Source: Acanthochlamys bracteata
Taxonomy: Eukaryota > Streptophyta > Magnoliopsida > Pandanales > Velloziaceae
Assembly (NCBI GenBank): GCA_019914995.1
Contig: CM034131.1
Coordinates: 7,038,501 to 7,102,500, forward strand
Direction of reading: 5' to 3'
Length of the DNA: 64,000 bases
This document shows positions 1-10,159 of the stretch, piece by piece (within the stretch, counting starts at the first letter, position 1; every line of letters starts with the position of its first letter). The translations under genes and the position numbers were made by a program. The notes below the pieces were generated by a model that made no database searches, had not been told where the DNA came from, and saw only the letters and a list, made by a program, of their open reading frames with translations.

Positions 1-546
<546 letters not shown>

Positions 547-1105
547 CGACCATCACCTGTGTTTGCTTTAATTTCTAAAAAGGATTGAAGAGGTCAAGGC
601 CACTAGCGAAGAAAATCTCTTGCTGATGATGCTAGTAGAATATCGTATCAATTTCGCTTGAAACCAAAGTTTTGTTCGCTGAACCATTTCTTTGCCTGGT
701 AATCCGATTGAAGATGAAACAGAAGTAAAGCCATTGCAGAATCAATAAATGTACAGTTTGCTAACTTCCCATTTCGCTTACATATGTATATATTTGTTCT
801 TTCATTTGATAGATTTTTCGGTTGATTTTTTCTGTAGATATCTACATATGCTTTTAGTTAACAATAAAACCAAAAGAAACATTGTCGCTACACATACGCA
901 AATCAAATTATTATTTTTCTAATTTGTTCATTACATTCTTGTTTATAAAATAATTTTTGTAATTTTTAACTAATTTATGAAATATTTTTAATTTATAAAT
1001 TAAGACTGAGGAAGGAATTACTTATTAGTTATAAAATGAATACTTGTTGAAAACCGGAAACTAAACCGCCAATCTACGGATTCTGGTTCTTCTCTGAGAT
1101 CTGTG
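547..1105. other. GLR 3' UTR and short AT-rich intergenic spacer
   Basis: No ORF of note. An AATAAA-like signal near 744-750 (atcaataaatg) could end the GLR transcript. From about 900 the DNA is AT-rich, up to the short 5' leader of the next + strand gene. Confidence 0.5.
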
Positions 1106-2690
1106 ATGGGATTTATTGGCTTCATTACAGATGCTATCGTGTTTTTGTTCTCGACGGTGATATTGATCGCGGTACCTTTGATCGATGTCCAGACGGTGAT
1201 CCCTAAATGCTACGCTGTTCACCCGCCGGCGTTAGTGGAGTTGAAACGGTGGTACGCCGCCGAGTACGGCGATTACTTGATGAACGAATCTCCTCCGTTC
1301 TTCACTGGACTTGTTTGGGCTGAGATTTTGCTTCTATGGCCTCTATCGGTTGCTAACATCTGGGGCATTGTTGCTAGAAAGCGCTGGGTTTCTACTACTT
1401 CTCTCGCCTCCGGCATCTCTGTGGCTACTTCTATGGTAAGTCTCAAAACTAGATCTTGTAGAATTGGTATCTTTTGTTTTGATTTATTTGTTTATTTATT
1501 TTCTTTTACCTAACTGTTTACTTTCTGGGTTGGTACTTAATTTGTGATGAAATCTTCTGAAAAATACTTTGCTTTGATTTGAATGGTGCTGCAGATTGTG
1601 ATCTGATCTTTATGTTAAAGAACTTGGTGAACGTTGTTGTTGTTTGGAGTTAGTATTTATTGGGATTTAGCTACTGTGTTAAGAAGCTGAAATGGAGCTT
1701 CCTGAAATTGGTTGTTATGATCAATACTTGTTTTGAGGGCAATCCTGCTGTTGGAATCAGTTTCTTTAATTTTTATTTTCTATGAATGCCTGGAGTTTGG
1801 CTAAATCTCGTGCAGTGTATCTGCCGGTTTGCACTTAAGTTGAAGAGGAAGATGTCTGCTCCATGTAGGTATTTATCTGAAATGATGTCGTTCTATATGC
1901 TTACATTGAATGCGTGGGATCTGACCTGTGCCTATTATCTTAACAATGATAAGACCACTAAAAATGTCTTGTGTCTTGTTATTGCTAAGAATTACATGGC
2001 TATTTCACCCAGAAGGGCGCCTATTGGGCTGCAAAATTTGCAAATTCCCCTTTACCCTCTGGTTTCTTTACTCTTTCATTGATTTTCTGATTTAAAAAAA
2101 TAAAAATAATAATACGAAGAAGAAGGAAAAAAGTTGGGTGTCTATATTTTAACACCTTCTGCATTCTAATGGTTACTGTTGGTATTGTAGATAAGGGAAA
2201 CAGTTCCTCTTTTCCAAATCAATTGTAAGGAGCAAATTCTCATAGTTGCAGACTTACAGTTTGTGCAACAATCATGATTGGATGGACTAATGATCCTTGG
2301 GTAAACTAGACATATTTTAAAGCGTAATTTAGGATGTCCACAAAGATCGAGTTCAGCTGATGGTATGAGTTAGCATTATGGTTATAGCTGCTTGGGCATC
2401 TTTTTAGCTGGATTAGCCTATAACTGTCGGATGCATTCAGTATCAAGGAATTTTCAGTTTATTGATTGGGTTAGGTAATACATGCATTCATGCACATGTG
2501 AATATTGTTTCAGGCTGCTGTTATGGGAGAGCTTTTGGGTTCTGGAAGAGCATCAGATAAGCTCCTAAGAATGTATGCCCCTTTTGTTGCTTTTGCCTTC
2601 TTTGCAGTACTTCGAGGTCTTCTCCCTAGCCACAGCTGCAGTTCTGCTACTGCATCTCATGTCTCCCATTCTAGGAAGAAGAGGGCCTAA
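1106..2690 (+). CDS. Sigma intracellular receptor 2 / TMEM97-like EXPERA-domain protein
   Basis: This is a small four-helix ER membrane protein of the EXPERA superfamily (TMEM97/sigma-2 receptor, EBP relatives). In animals the family handles sterols; the plant role is little known. Exon 1 is 1106-1435, ending VATSM before GTAAGT. Exon 2 is 2514-2690, starting [18 protein letters not shown] after TTTCAG. They join in phase 0 to give 168 aa, the usual length. Visible landmarks are a first helix ([14 protein letters not shown]), then [22 protein letters not shown], an aromatic/acidic segment ([15 protein letters not shown]) and a last helix ending in LRGLLP. The C-terminus RKKRA fits a KKXX ER-retrieval signal. 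The ATG at 1106 is chosen because the encoded MGFIGFITD is directly followed by the conserved helix. The intron of about 1.08 kb contains only chance ORFs. Confidence 0.9.
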
Positions 2691-5600
2691 TCTTGCAGGC
2701 TTGCATTCACTCCCCACAATTCAGAAGGTATTGTATGTGATTTTGAAGTAACTCGTGTCTCCCAGAGATGGAAAATGTACTTTTGAATGTATTGTCACTA
2801 GAATTTGCAGCAGTTCTTTATAAGCTAGATTTCAATGAGTTTGGTGGAACTTTTTTAGGTGATACCATAACTTACCCTTTCCATAATGTATTTTTATGAA
2901 ATCATTCTTTTTAATGTAAAACATGACATAAACTTGGAAATTTGTTTTATGGATTTGCAATGAAATGACTCCTGTTTTATTGATAGCGAGTAAAACAACT
3001 TTATACTTACCTGTGATACTGAAGATTTTGCCTGTGCAATTGTTGTTCAATTTGGCATTTTGTATTTCTTGATGATGGAACATTACAACCAACAAGAACA
3101 TTATAGTTTGCTTGCTTATATCAATTGGTGTTCTTTCTAGGCCAGTGTTTTGGCCAAACAGGATAGGCTCTTCTTGCTTTCCTTATAAACATTCTCCAAC
3201 ATAAATCTATTTTGGCGTAAATCCAAAGTCATTTTGTTAAAGAGCAGTAGTGTTTTGTGATGTAACCTGCCTTTGTCTATATGATCGAAACCATTAAGAA
3301 ACTGCGGTTGGTTGAAGTTTTTGCGCAAGTTGTACAGCTGCTATCACTATAGTTAATGACGAAGTAACATATGCTGATAATTTAATGTTGCCGTTAAACT
3401 ATTGTCAACAACAAGAAGCGATGGGAACATGCAGTGAAGAACTAATGCGTTTTCTGTGAAAATTCAATCCTATGCTTGTTAATTTTTTATCGTCTAACGG
3501 CGTGTTTTAAATGTCCGTAACTTTATTTTCTTCCGTCAGATTTTGAATTTCGAACAGTTCATATATTTTGATTATACAAAAAACTCAGAATTTTAATTTT
3601 AATATTTTTATTTACGTATTTTTTAATACAATTATATTTTTTAATTTTTAACACACTTTAAAAAATTATTTAAATACAATACTGAACTCTACTTTTATTT
3701 TATTTTTCAAATAATTTTACTTTTTATTTTTTATTTTTACGAAATTCAATTACGGATATTTAAAATACGCTCTAATTTTTTGCGATATTTATTATCTACT
3801 TGGCGGCCGTCGGCGGGCTTGTTTTTAACAGTAGCTTAGAGCATATAAAGGTACAACAGGAATGTTTGAACCCCAGACGCTTTATGCTTTGCTGCTTTCG
3901 CAAAAGAGATGCTTTTTTATTTCTTTCGTATAAAAAGAGGGAAAAGTTCTGCGTTGTGTGTGGACCTTGTCAGGCATGGAAGCTTAAGCTTCAAGAACAA
4001 AGGAAAGGCAAACGACCACCATGTCAAAACCACTTAAATATTCCTAATGCCTACACCCTTCGGGATCCATAAGTTGCTACTCAATGTCTGTAATTAACTA
4101 TGTGCAGGGACATGAAAATCTTCGTTACACATGACTTCCAACTCCATCTACAAAGATGACTTCCAACTTAAATTTGCCCAACACATACTACAGATTTAAC
4201 CGATAACGGTTGTAGAATGCATATACTACTACAGCTAGTAATTGCCCGAGTTTTTCATGCAACCAACTTTATTGCAATGTTGTCAGATTCGGATTAAACT
4301 GTTCGGATAAATTCAAAAATCGTCGACTCAGAGCCTAAATCGTTGAGAATATTCAAATAACCCGTTCAAACAAACGAATCATTCTAATCGGGGTTGACTT
4401 GGGTGGTCTTCGGGTTCACCCGTAAAATCGCCCGTTCAAGTCAACCCCATTGGAATAAAGTATTAAAAAGAAAAAAAAAACTTCTATCAAAATGACTCGA
4501 GTTCGGCTCTGTCCACTCCTCTTCATCTAGGTTTTTAAGTTCTCCGACTCTAGCTCATCGCTCTGAGGCTCCAAAATCTTATTGTTCTCCTTAACGTGGA
4601 ATCTTTATACGTACCCTTCAATCCTGTGAGCTAAGCTGTGTGATCTCCTTCCAGCCGTTTTCCTCTCTGATTTGCGTCGGAATCTTGTTGTTCTTCCTTC
4701 ACTATCTTCTTCTCCGTCTTCGTCACCCCAATTGCTGCGTAAATCTATGCAATGGCTCTCCCGCATCTACTCGCGTGAAGCCATCGTTCATTCGGTTGAT
4801 TCAACGACGCTTGTTGTTGGGTGGCCCGGAAACTTTCCTTTATTTTTACTTACTCTTTCTTATTTCAATTGAGTCAATTGGAGTTTTAATCACTGTTGAG
4901 CGAAACCTTAGAATTTTTAGCTGGAACTTTAATATCGGAAATTTGACAATGCCAATCATAGTGAACTTTCTTCTCACCTCACCATAACTTCCCTCTCTAT
5001 TAATTGAACTCAATTTCTGCACGCGAAGCAAGAACACACAGTTGGGTCATCAATCAGCTAAATTTGATCGCTGACATCCTCTTCTTATATACTATCTCCG
5101 TTATTGGGTTCCATTATTACTAATATATTTTTTTGCCATCTAATATTATTTTAGCTAGAGCTCTAATTTTCTTCGAAATCTACGAGTCGGCGAAACCCGC
5201 AGCCAAGATTATTTATAATACAATCTTGTATCAGCTGAACTAATTTTTGAACCTTTGAGTAATCTCTTTTACTTTATGTGTTATTTGAGATTGATAATTG
5301 AACAATTCGCCACGCCGATTTTGGCAGTAAAGAATAATTTTTTGACATTGTTGTAGTTGCTTGGAAAGATAGAATCTCAAAAAACCATTTTCTCTTAGCT
5401 TGTACTCTTTTAAATTGATCCGAATGAATTGACTACCAAGTCAATTCTTTACTCGTTGATCCGGACAGATAAATAGGCCGATGTCTGGACGACCACACTG
5501 CTTTATAGTGGTAAGATATACACAAGAACCATATTACTCCAGTCTCCTTTCTCTCCTACGTCCTACCCTCCGCTCGTTAACCTAGCCAACGTACAAATTG

Positions 5601-5734
5601 GTTTATGATTATTCCAATCATAATAATAATCTCCACATTATATTAAAATAAAAGAAACATTAAAAAACGCACAATTCTACGCACAAGTAAGACGGTGTTT
5701 GGAATATTTTATGGTATTGATTTTTATTTTTCAA
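2691..5734. other. Intergenic region with one MITE and no supported gene
   Basis: This holds the presumed 3' UTR of the TMEM97-like gene, then unique AT-rich DNA. A MITE sits at 3498-3770. The 4280-4460 stretch is rich in CGAATC/GGGTTGAC motifs, like the 57.8 and 59.0 kb regions. 4480-5050 has pyrimidine-rich, UTR-like sequence and short overlapping ORFs that resemble no family I know. The last five bases before the Copia element (TTCAA, 5730-5734) are its target duplication. Confidence 0.45.
3498..3770. repeat. MITE-like element, family B, with terminal inverted repeats
   Basis: The left end is CGGCGTGTTTTAAATGTCCG. The right end read backwards is GCGTATTTTAAATATCCGTA. These give roughly 20-bp imperfect terminal inverted repeats around an AT-rich, non-coding interior. 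TCTAA flanks both sides (3493-3497 and 3771-3775), a possible 5-bp target duplication. Related copies occur at about 36040, 41345, 42005, 45100, 53370, 53650 and 55275. Confidence 0.65.
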
Positions 5735-5867
5735 TGAAACAATTGATGAAGAAATAATAATAGAATTGAGTATATTGAATAATCATCTCTAGAGTTTACA
5801 CATACGGATATTTATAAGTACATATAATGGGCTTGTCTCACATATAGCCCGAAAATATAGTTCAATA
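5735..5867 (-). repeat. 3' LTR of Copia copy 1
   Basis: 133 bp, direct repeat of 9732-9865. On the minus strand it starts TATTGAACTATATTTTCGGG and ends CAATTGTTTCA. The left side is flanked by the TTCAA duplication; the right side abuts the purine tract. Confidence 0.92.
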
Positions 5868-5885
5868 TCTCCCCTCAAGCTCATG
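5868..5885 (-). other. Polypurine tract of Copia copy 1
   Basis: Minus strand reads CATGAGCTTGAGGGGAGA immediately before the LTR start TATTGAAC. This is the expected site and composition for plus-strand DNA priming. Confidence 0.75.
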
Positions 5886-8300
5886 ATGGGTCAAACAATA
5901 TGAGTTTGTTCAATAACGTTTGAAATCTCGGTGTCGGATGCGATTTTGTAAAGGCAACATGTGGTAAAGAAATAATACCTGATAGAAAATGCTCACTAAC
6001 GAAATGACAGTCAATCTCAATATGTTTCGTTCGTTCATGAAAAACTGGATTGCTTGCAATCTGAATAGCACTCCGATTGTCACAGTAAAGAGGAGTAGCT
6101 TTTGCAAAAATAACCCCCATATCAGTAAGTAATCTCCGTACATGAATAATCTCCCTTGTGGTAGCAGCCATAGCTCGATACTCGGCTTCTGTTGAAGAAC
6201 AAGCAACGACATCCTGTTTCTTACTGCGTCGCGAAATCAATGAATCACCAATGAATAAGCAGAAACCTGTAGTAGAACGTCTACTGGTTGGATCACCAGC
6301 CCAATCTGCATCAGTAAAAGCTCGAAGCTCCAAAGTAGATGTGGAAGACATACACAAAGAGCGAGTAATAGTGTCTTGAAGATATCTGAGAATCCTGAGT
6401 AAAGCACTATAATGTGCTGATCGCGGTGCAGAAACAAATTGACTGACGACACTTATTGCATGAGAAATGTCTGCCCTAGTCATACAAAGATAGACAAGCT
6501 GACCGACAAGCTGTCTATACGGAATATGATCTATGAGAGGCTCACCATCTGTAGGACGAAGTTTCACATGAAGTTCTAAAGGGGTATCAACCGTCCGACT
6601 ATCAGATAAGCCTGCAGATTTAATAATGTCAGAAGTATATTTTTGTTGAGAAATAAGAATTCCTCTAGTACTTTGCGCAATCTCTAATCCAAAAAAATAG
6701 CGTAGATATCCAAGGTCCTTCATCTGAAACTATTGATGTAGGTGCTTTTTTGTGGCTGCAATACCTACAATATCATCTCCTGTTAAAATCATATCATCTA
6801 CATATAATAACAGGAGTACCCTCTCTTGCAGTGAGGACTACACAAATAAGGAGTGATCTTGAGAACTCTCCTGAAATCCTGCCTCTGTAATAGCTCGACG
6901 AAAACACTCAAACCAAGCTCGAGGAGCCTGTCTGAGTCCATAAGTAGCACGACGAAGACGACATACATGATCCGAAGGAGTAGAAAGACCTGGAGGTGGC
7001 TGCATATAAACAACCTCCGATAATGTACCATGAAGAAAAACATTCTTCACATCCATCTGATAAAGAGGCCACTGACGTATAGCAGCGACTGCTAATAGAG
7101 TGCGAACAGTTGTCATCTGGGCACAGGAGCAAATGTCTCATCATAATCAATCCCATGCTCCTGAGTAAAGCCTCTCGCAACAAGACGAGCCTTATGCCTC
7201 TCAATGGAGCCATCAGGTCGATATTTAACCTTAAAAACACATTTGCAACTGATAGGCTGTACTCTTTCCAGTAATGGAACTATATCCCAAGTACCTGTCT
7301 CCTGAAATGCACGAAACTCCTCTGCCATTGCCTCTCGCCACTCATGGTACTGAATTGCCTCTCGGTAAGAATTAGGTTCACGAGTAGTATGAATAGCAGT
7401 AAGAAATGAATGGAACTGTGGAGAGTAGGAGGTGAGGGTGGTAAAACCAAACCTATCAAGCGAGCCTGAACAATTTGGTGTAAAACGAGTAGGAGGACGA
7501 TGAGGACGGTGTGACTGACGAACAATTGGTGGTGGAGATGTAGATAAACTGGATATTGATGAAATAGGAGAAGAATGGGAAGGATCCTCGTTAGCCAGCG
7601 TTTGTGTCGTCGAAGAAGGGACGATATCAATAAAGGGAAGTAATAGAGTAGGATCTATAGACATGTGAGAAGAGGCAGATGAACTGGATGAAAGAGAATG
7701 TGATGGTGTTAGAAATTGAACATCAGGAAGTGAAGAGGAAAAATAAAGAGAGTCCTCAAGAAAAGTGACGTGACGAGAAATGCGAAGTCGACGTGCTGTG
7801 AGATCATAACATCGATACCCCTTATGTTCCGAACTAATGCCAAGCAAGACACACTTGACTGATCGAGCAGTCAATTTTGTCCGCTCAGTCGGAGAAAGTA
7901 GAACAAAACAAGTGCACCCAAAAGTGCGGATCATACTATAGTCTGGAGGAGATAAAAATAAACTCTCATGAGGTGTCTTGCCAGACAAAGCAGATGAGGG
8001 GGTAACATTGATAAGATTAACAGAGGTAAGAATAGCTTCTGCCCAAAAGATTTAAGGAACTGAAAATGAGAACAAGAGAGAGCGAGCAGTTTCAAGAATA
8101 TAACGATGTTTACGTTTCGCTACTCCATTCTGTTCAGGTGTATGAGGACAAGATTGTTGAAAAAGGGTGCAATGAGACTGTAAGATGGATCTCATAGTAA
8201 AAGATGTATATTCACGAGCACCATCAGAGCGAAAAATCTTAATTCGAATATTAAACTGAGTATGAACCATAGTACTGAAAGTATTATATATAGTAGAAAC
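5881..8300 (-). pseudogene. Copia copy 1 pol remnant (integrase tail, reverse transcriptase, RNase H)
   Basis: The order on the minus strand follows. The integrase catalytic-core end is at about 8052-8300 (FRSDGAREYTS, EQNGVAKRKH). The integrase C-terminal part and reverse-transcriptase start are at 7113-7988 (FGCTCFVLL, VFKVKYRPDGSIERHKARLV, DYDETFAPV). A frameshift near 7116 leads to the next RT block (QMDVKNVFLHGTL, YMQPPPGLS, YGLRQAPRAWF) at 6838-7116. A stop near 6838 precedes the YVDD motif, encoded near 6790-6802. A further TAG near 6731 separates it from MKDLGYLRYFFGLEIAQS. RNase H (DADWAGDPTSRRSTTGF, ACSSTEAEYRA, DNRSAIQIA) runs to 5881. At least three breaks make it non-functional. 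Protease and the integrase zinc finger are missing. Confidence 0.9.
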
Positions 8301-8301
8301 T

Positions 8302-9216
8302 TCAGAACGATGACGGAGTAATGGAAGAATCTTTCGCCTTCTTCCGTTTCCGATACTGAGTAAGTAAATATAGGTGAAGCTGAAAACAACCATCCACAGT
8401 ATGATCTGATTTTTTACAATGAGTACAGAATGATTGCTGACGAGAATTGGAAGAATTCCTGCGAGAATGAGCACTAGTGTCTCCCGAAGTGGAAGGTGAA
8501 GTGCGTGAAGATGCAGCAAATACTGTAGCTGAACCAGGAGTTAAAGTGGGTACCATCATTGAAAGAGACCGTAAGCGAGTCTCCTCGGCAATGAGCTCAG
8601 AAATTGCAGCATCTAGACTGGTGTTATTTTGTATGATACGACCACTTACTGCTTGAAAATCTATATGCAAAGCCATAAGAAACTGATAAAGTTGACGTCG
8701 TTCACGTCAGATACGATATTTATGGCAGGCACAACCATGACTTTCAAGCTTTAAGAGCTCGCGCCAGTAACTTCGCATTAATGTAGCAAACTCCTGTATA
8801 GTGCGATCACCCTGTCTGGCGGTCCAAGCCTCGGTGAGAATTTGATACTCTCTAGCACCACTTGATTGAACAAATTGAGTAGTCAAAATCTTCCATAATA
8901 ATGCAGCAGTCGGGATGTCTTCAAGATGTGATCGAAGAGATCGATCAACAGATATAATGATATATGCAAGAATTCGTTCATCATGATCATCCCAAATGTC
9001 CTGCACAATACGAATGTTATTGTTTATCTCAATAGAAGCATCATCTGGTGGTGAGAGGGGACGCTGAATAGAGCGATCAAGATGACCAAGAAGACGACGT
9101 CTACGAAGAATAGTTCTAACGGAGGCAGCCCATTCAGCCCAATCATCAGCAGTACTCAAAGAAAAGTCTGTAGATGTCGGTAGAAAGTCCCGAAAGAACT
9201 CAGATGAAGACATCAT
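8302..9216 (-). pseudogene. Copia copy 1 gag remnant with zinc knuckle
   Basis: The likely gag start is ATG at 9216 (MMSSSEFFRDFLPTS). The gag core follows (DDWAEWAASVRTILRR, DIWDDHDERILAYII, ARQGDRTIQEFATLMRSYWREL). An in-frame TGA near 8707 follows CACHKYRI. Reading then continues in the same frame through LYQFLMALHIDFQAVSG to the zinc knuckle CTHCKKSDHTVDGC (CX2CX4HX4C) near 8390-8430. The stop is a single-base change relative to copy 2. Open reading continues upstream of the ATG through a GC-rich leader, but that stretch shows no gag similarity. Confidence 0.85.
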
Positions 9217-9719
9217 CAAAATAGAGAGTTTTTTTTTAATATAAAACGGGTCGGGCCTACAATTGCGGGCCGGTCCGGCACGTGCTAGGTTGGGCTGGCC
9301 CGACTGGATCGGGTCGGCTGGTCGCGGCAGAGGCGAGCGGCGGCGACAGCAGAAAACAGCGGCGACACAGCAGCGTGCGGCGGGTGAAATTTGATGAAAT
9401 CGGCAGCAGCGACGATTAAGACGGCAGCGAAAATCGGTGAAATCTGCAGCGGCGATGGACGAACAGAGGAGTCGGCGGTAACGGAGAGATGAAGACAAGC
9501 ACAGCGGCGACGAAGATCGCAGCGGCGGTAAATTCGACGGCGGCGGCGCTAGGGTTTGAATTTTTTTTTTATTTTTAATTGATTGCCGGTAAAGAAGGGA
9601 AAAAAAAAATTGATGTGTAGAGAAAAAAAATTTGATGAAATTGATGAAGATGAAAAATTGAAAGAAAAAAAAAAATCAATTATGTGTCGAGATAAAAAAA
9701 AAATTTCAAAAATCAACTT
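9217..9719 (-). other. GC-rich untranslated leader of Copia copy 1
   Basis: This lies between primer site and gag. About 9240-9550 is strongly GC-rich with CGG/GCGGCG runs, in sharp contrast to the AT-rich surroundings, and then turns into A-rich DNA. The equivalent in copy 2 (about 52320-52590) is also GC-rich but only loosely alignable. A GGGCC...GGCCC palindromic core is shared. Confidence 0.6.
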
Positions 9720-9731
9720 GGCTCGATACCA
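9720..9731 (-). other. Primer binding site of Copia copy 1
   Basis: The minus strand directly after the 5' LTR reads TGGTATCGAGCC. It matches the usual Copia initiator-Met primer site TGGTATCAGAGCC apart from a one-base gap. Confidence 0.7.
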
Positions 9732-9865
9732 TGAAACAATTGATGAAGAAATAATAATAGAATTGAGTATATTAAATAATCATCTCTAGAATTTACACGT
9801 ACGAATATTTATAGAGTACATATAATAGATTTGTCTCACATATAGCCCGATAATACAGTTCAATA
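9732..9865 (-). repeat. 5' LTR of Copia copy 1
   Basis: 134 bp, about 93% identical to 5735-5867, followed on the + strand by the TTCAA duplication at 9866-9870. Confidence 0.92.
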
Positions 9866-9870
9866 TTCAA

Positions 9871-10159
9871 AAACTTCTGTATAATTTCCATAAGTTTTAT
9901 ATATTATTAATAATTTATTTAAAATAACAAAATATATAATTATATATTATATTATATATAACTTTTATTTTAAAAAATATTATAATTACTGCTAAAATTT
10001 TTTATTTAAAAAAATTTATTATCATAAACACTCTCAAAAAGATATAATATTAGTATTACTATATTTTGAGTAGTTAAAATTAACCCCGTATTGGATTAGT
10101 TCTTATTCTAGTAGCTAGCTACAAACAAAAAAGAAGAGAAGAAGAAGAAGAAAAGTTTG
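9871..10159. other. AT-rich spacer and SGP1 upstream region
   Basis: AT-rich sequence with TATAT runs near 9930-9970, then a GAAGAA-rich stretch just before the SGP1 start, probably the 5' leader. No gene is visible. Confidence 0.4.

Larger units (their letters stand above)
5735..9865 (-). mobile_element. Ty1/Copia LTR retrotransposon copy 1, deleted and inactive
   Basis: This 4,131-bp element lies on the minus strand between direct repeats TTCAA (5730-5734 and 9866-9870), the target duplication. LTRs are 5735-5867 and 9732-9865. Read on the minus strand they begin TATTGAAC and end GTTTCA, so the ends are TA...CA rather than TG...CA. A purine tract (GCTTGAGGGGAGA) precedes the 3' LTR. A near match to the initiator-Met tRNA primer site (TGGTATCGAGCC) follows the 5' LTR. 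Gag, integrase remnant, reverse transcriptase and RNase H follow in Copia order. About 860 bp found in copy 2 are missing at 8317/8318, removing protease and the front of integrase. Stops and a frameshift break the rest. The two LTRs differ at about 9 of 133 sites plus one indel, so insertion is fairly recent but not new. Confidence 0.95.

Noticed and set aside
1786-2082. 98-codon open frame inside the TMEM97-like intron
   Set aside because: Lies wholly between well-supported donor and acceptor sites and shows no domain.
3800-4072. 90-codon open frame starting MAAVGGLVF
   Set aside because: No known family, no codon-like pattern, in a composite AT-rich region beside a MITE. Treated as chance.
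4640-4987. Overlapping open frames in a pyrimidine-rich stretch
   Set aside because: Two frames overlap on the same strand, neither resembles a family. More like UTR-type sequence or chance.
9217-9498. Long open stretch upstream of the Copia copy 1 gag ATG
   Set aside because: GC-rich leader gives open frames by composition; no similarity to gag and not conserved in copy 2.
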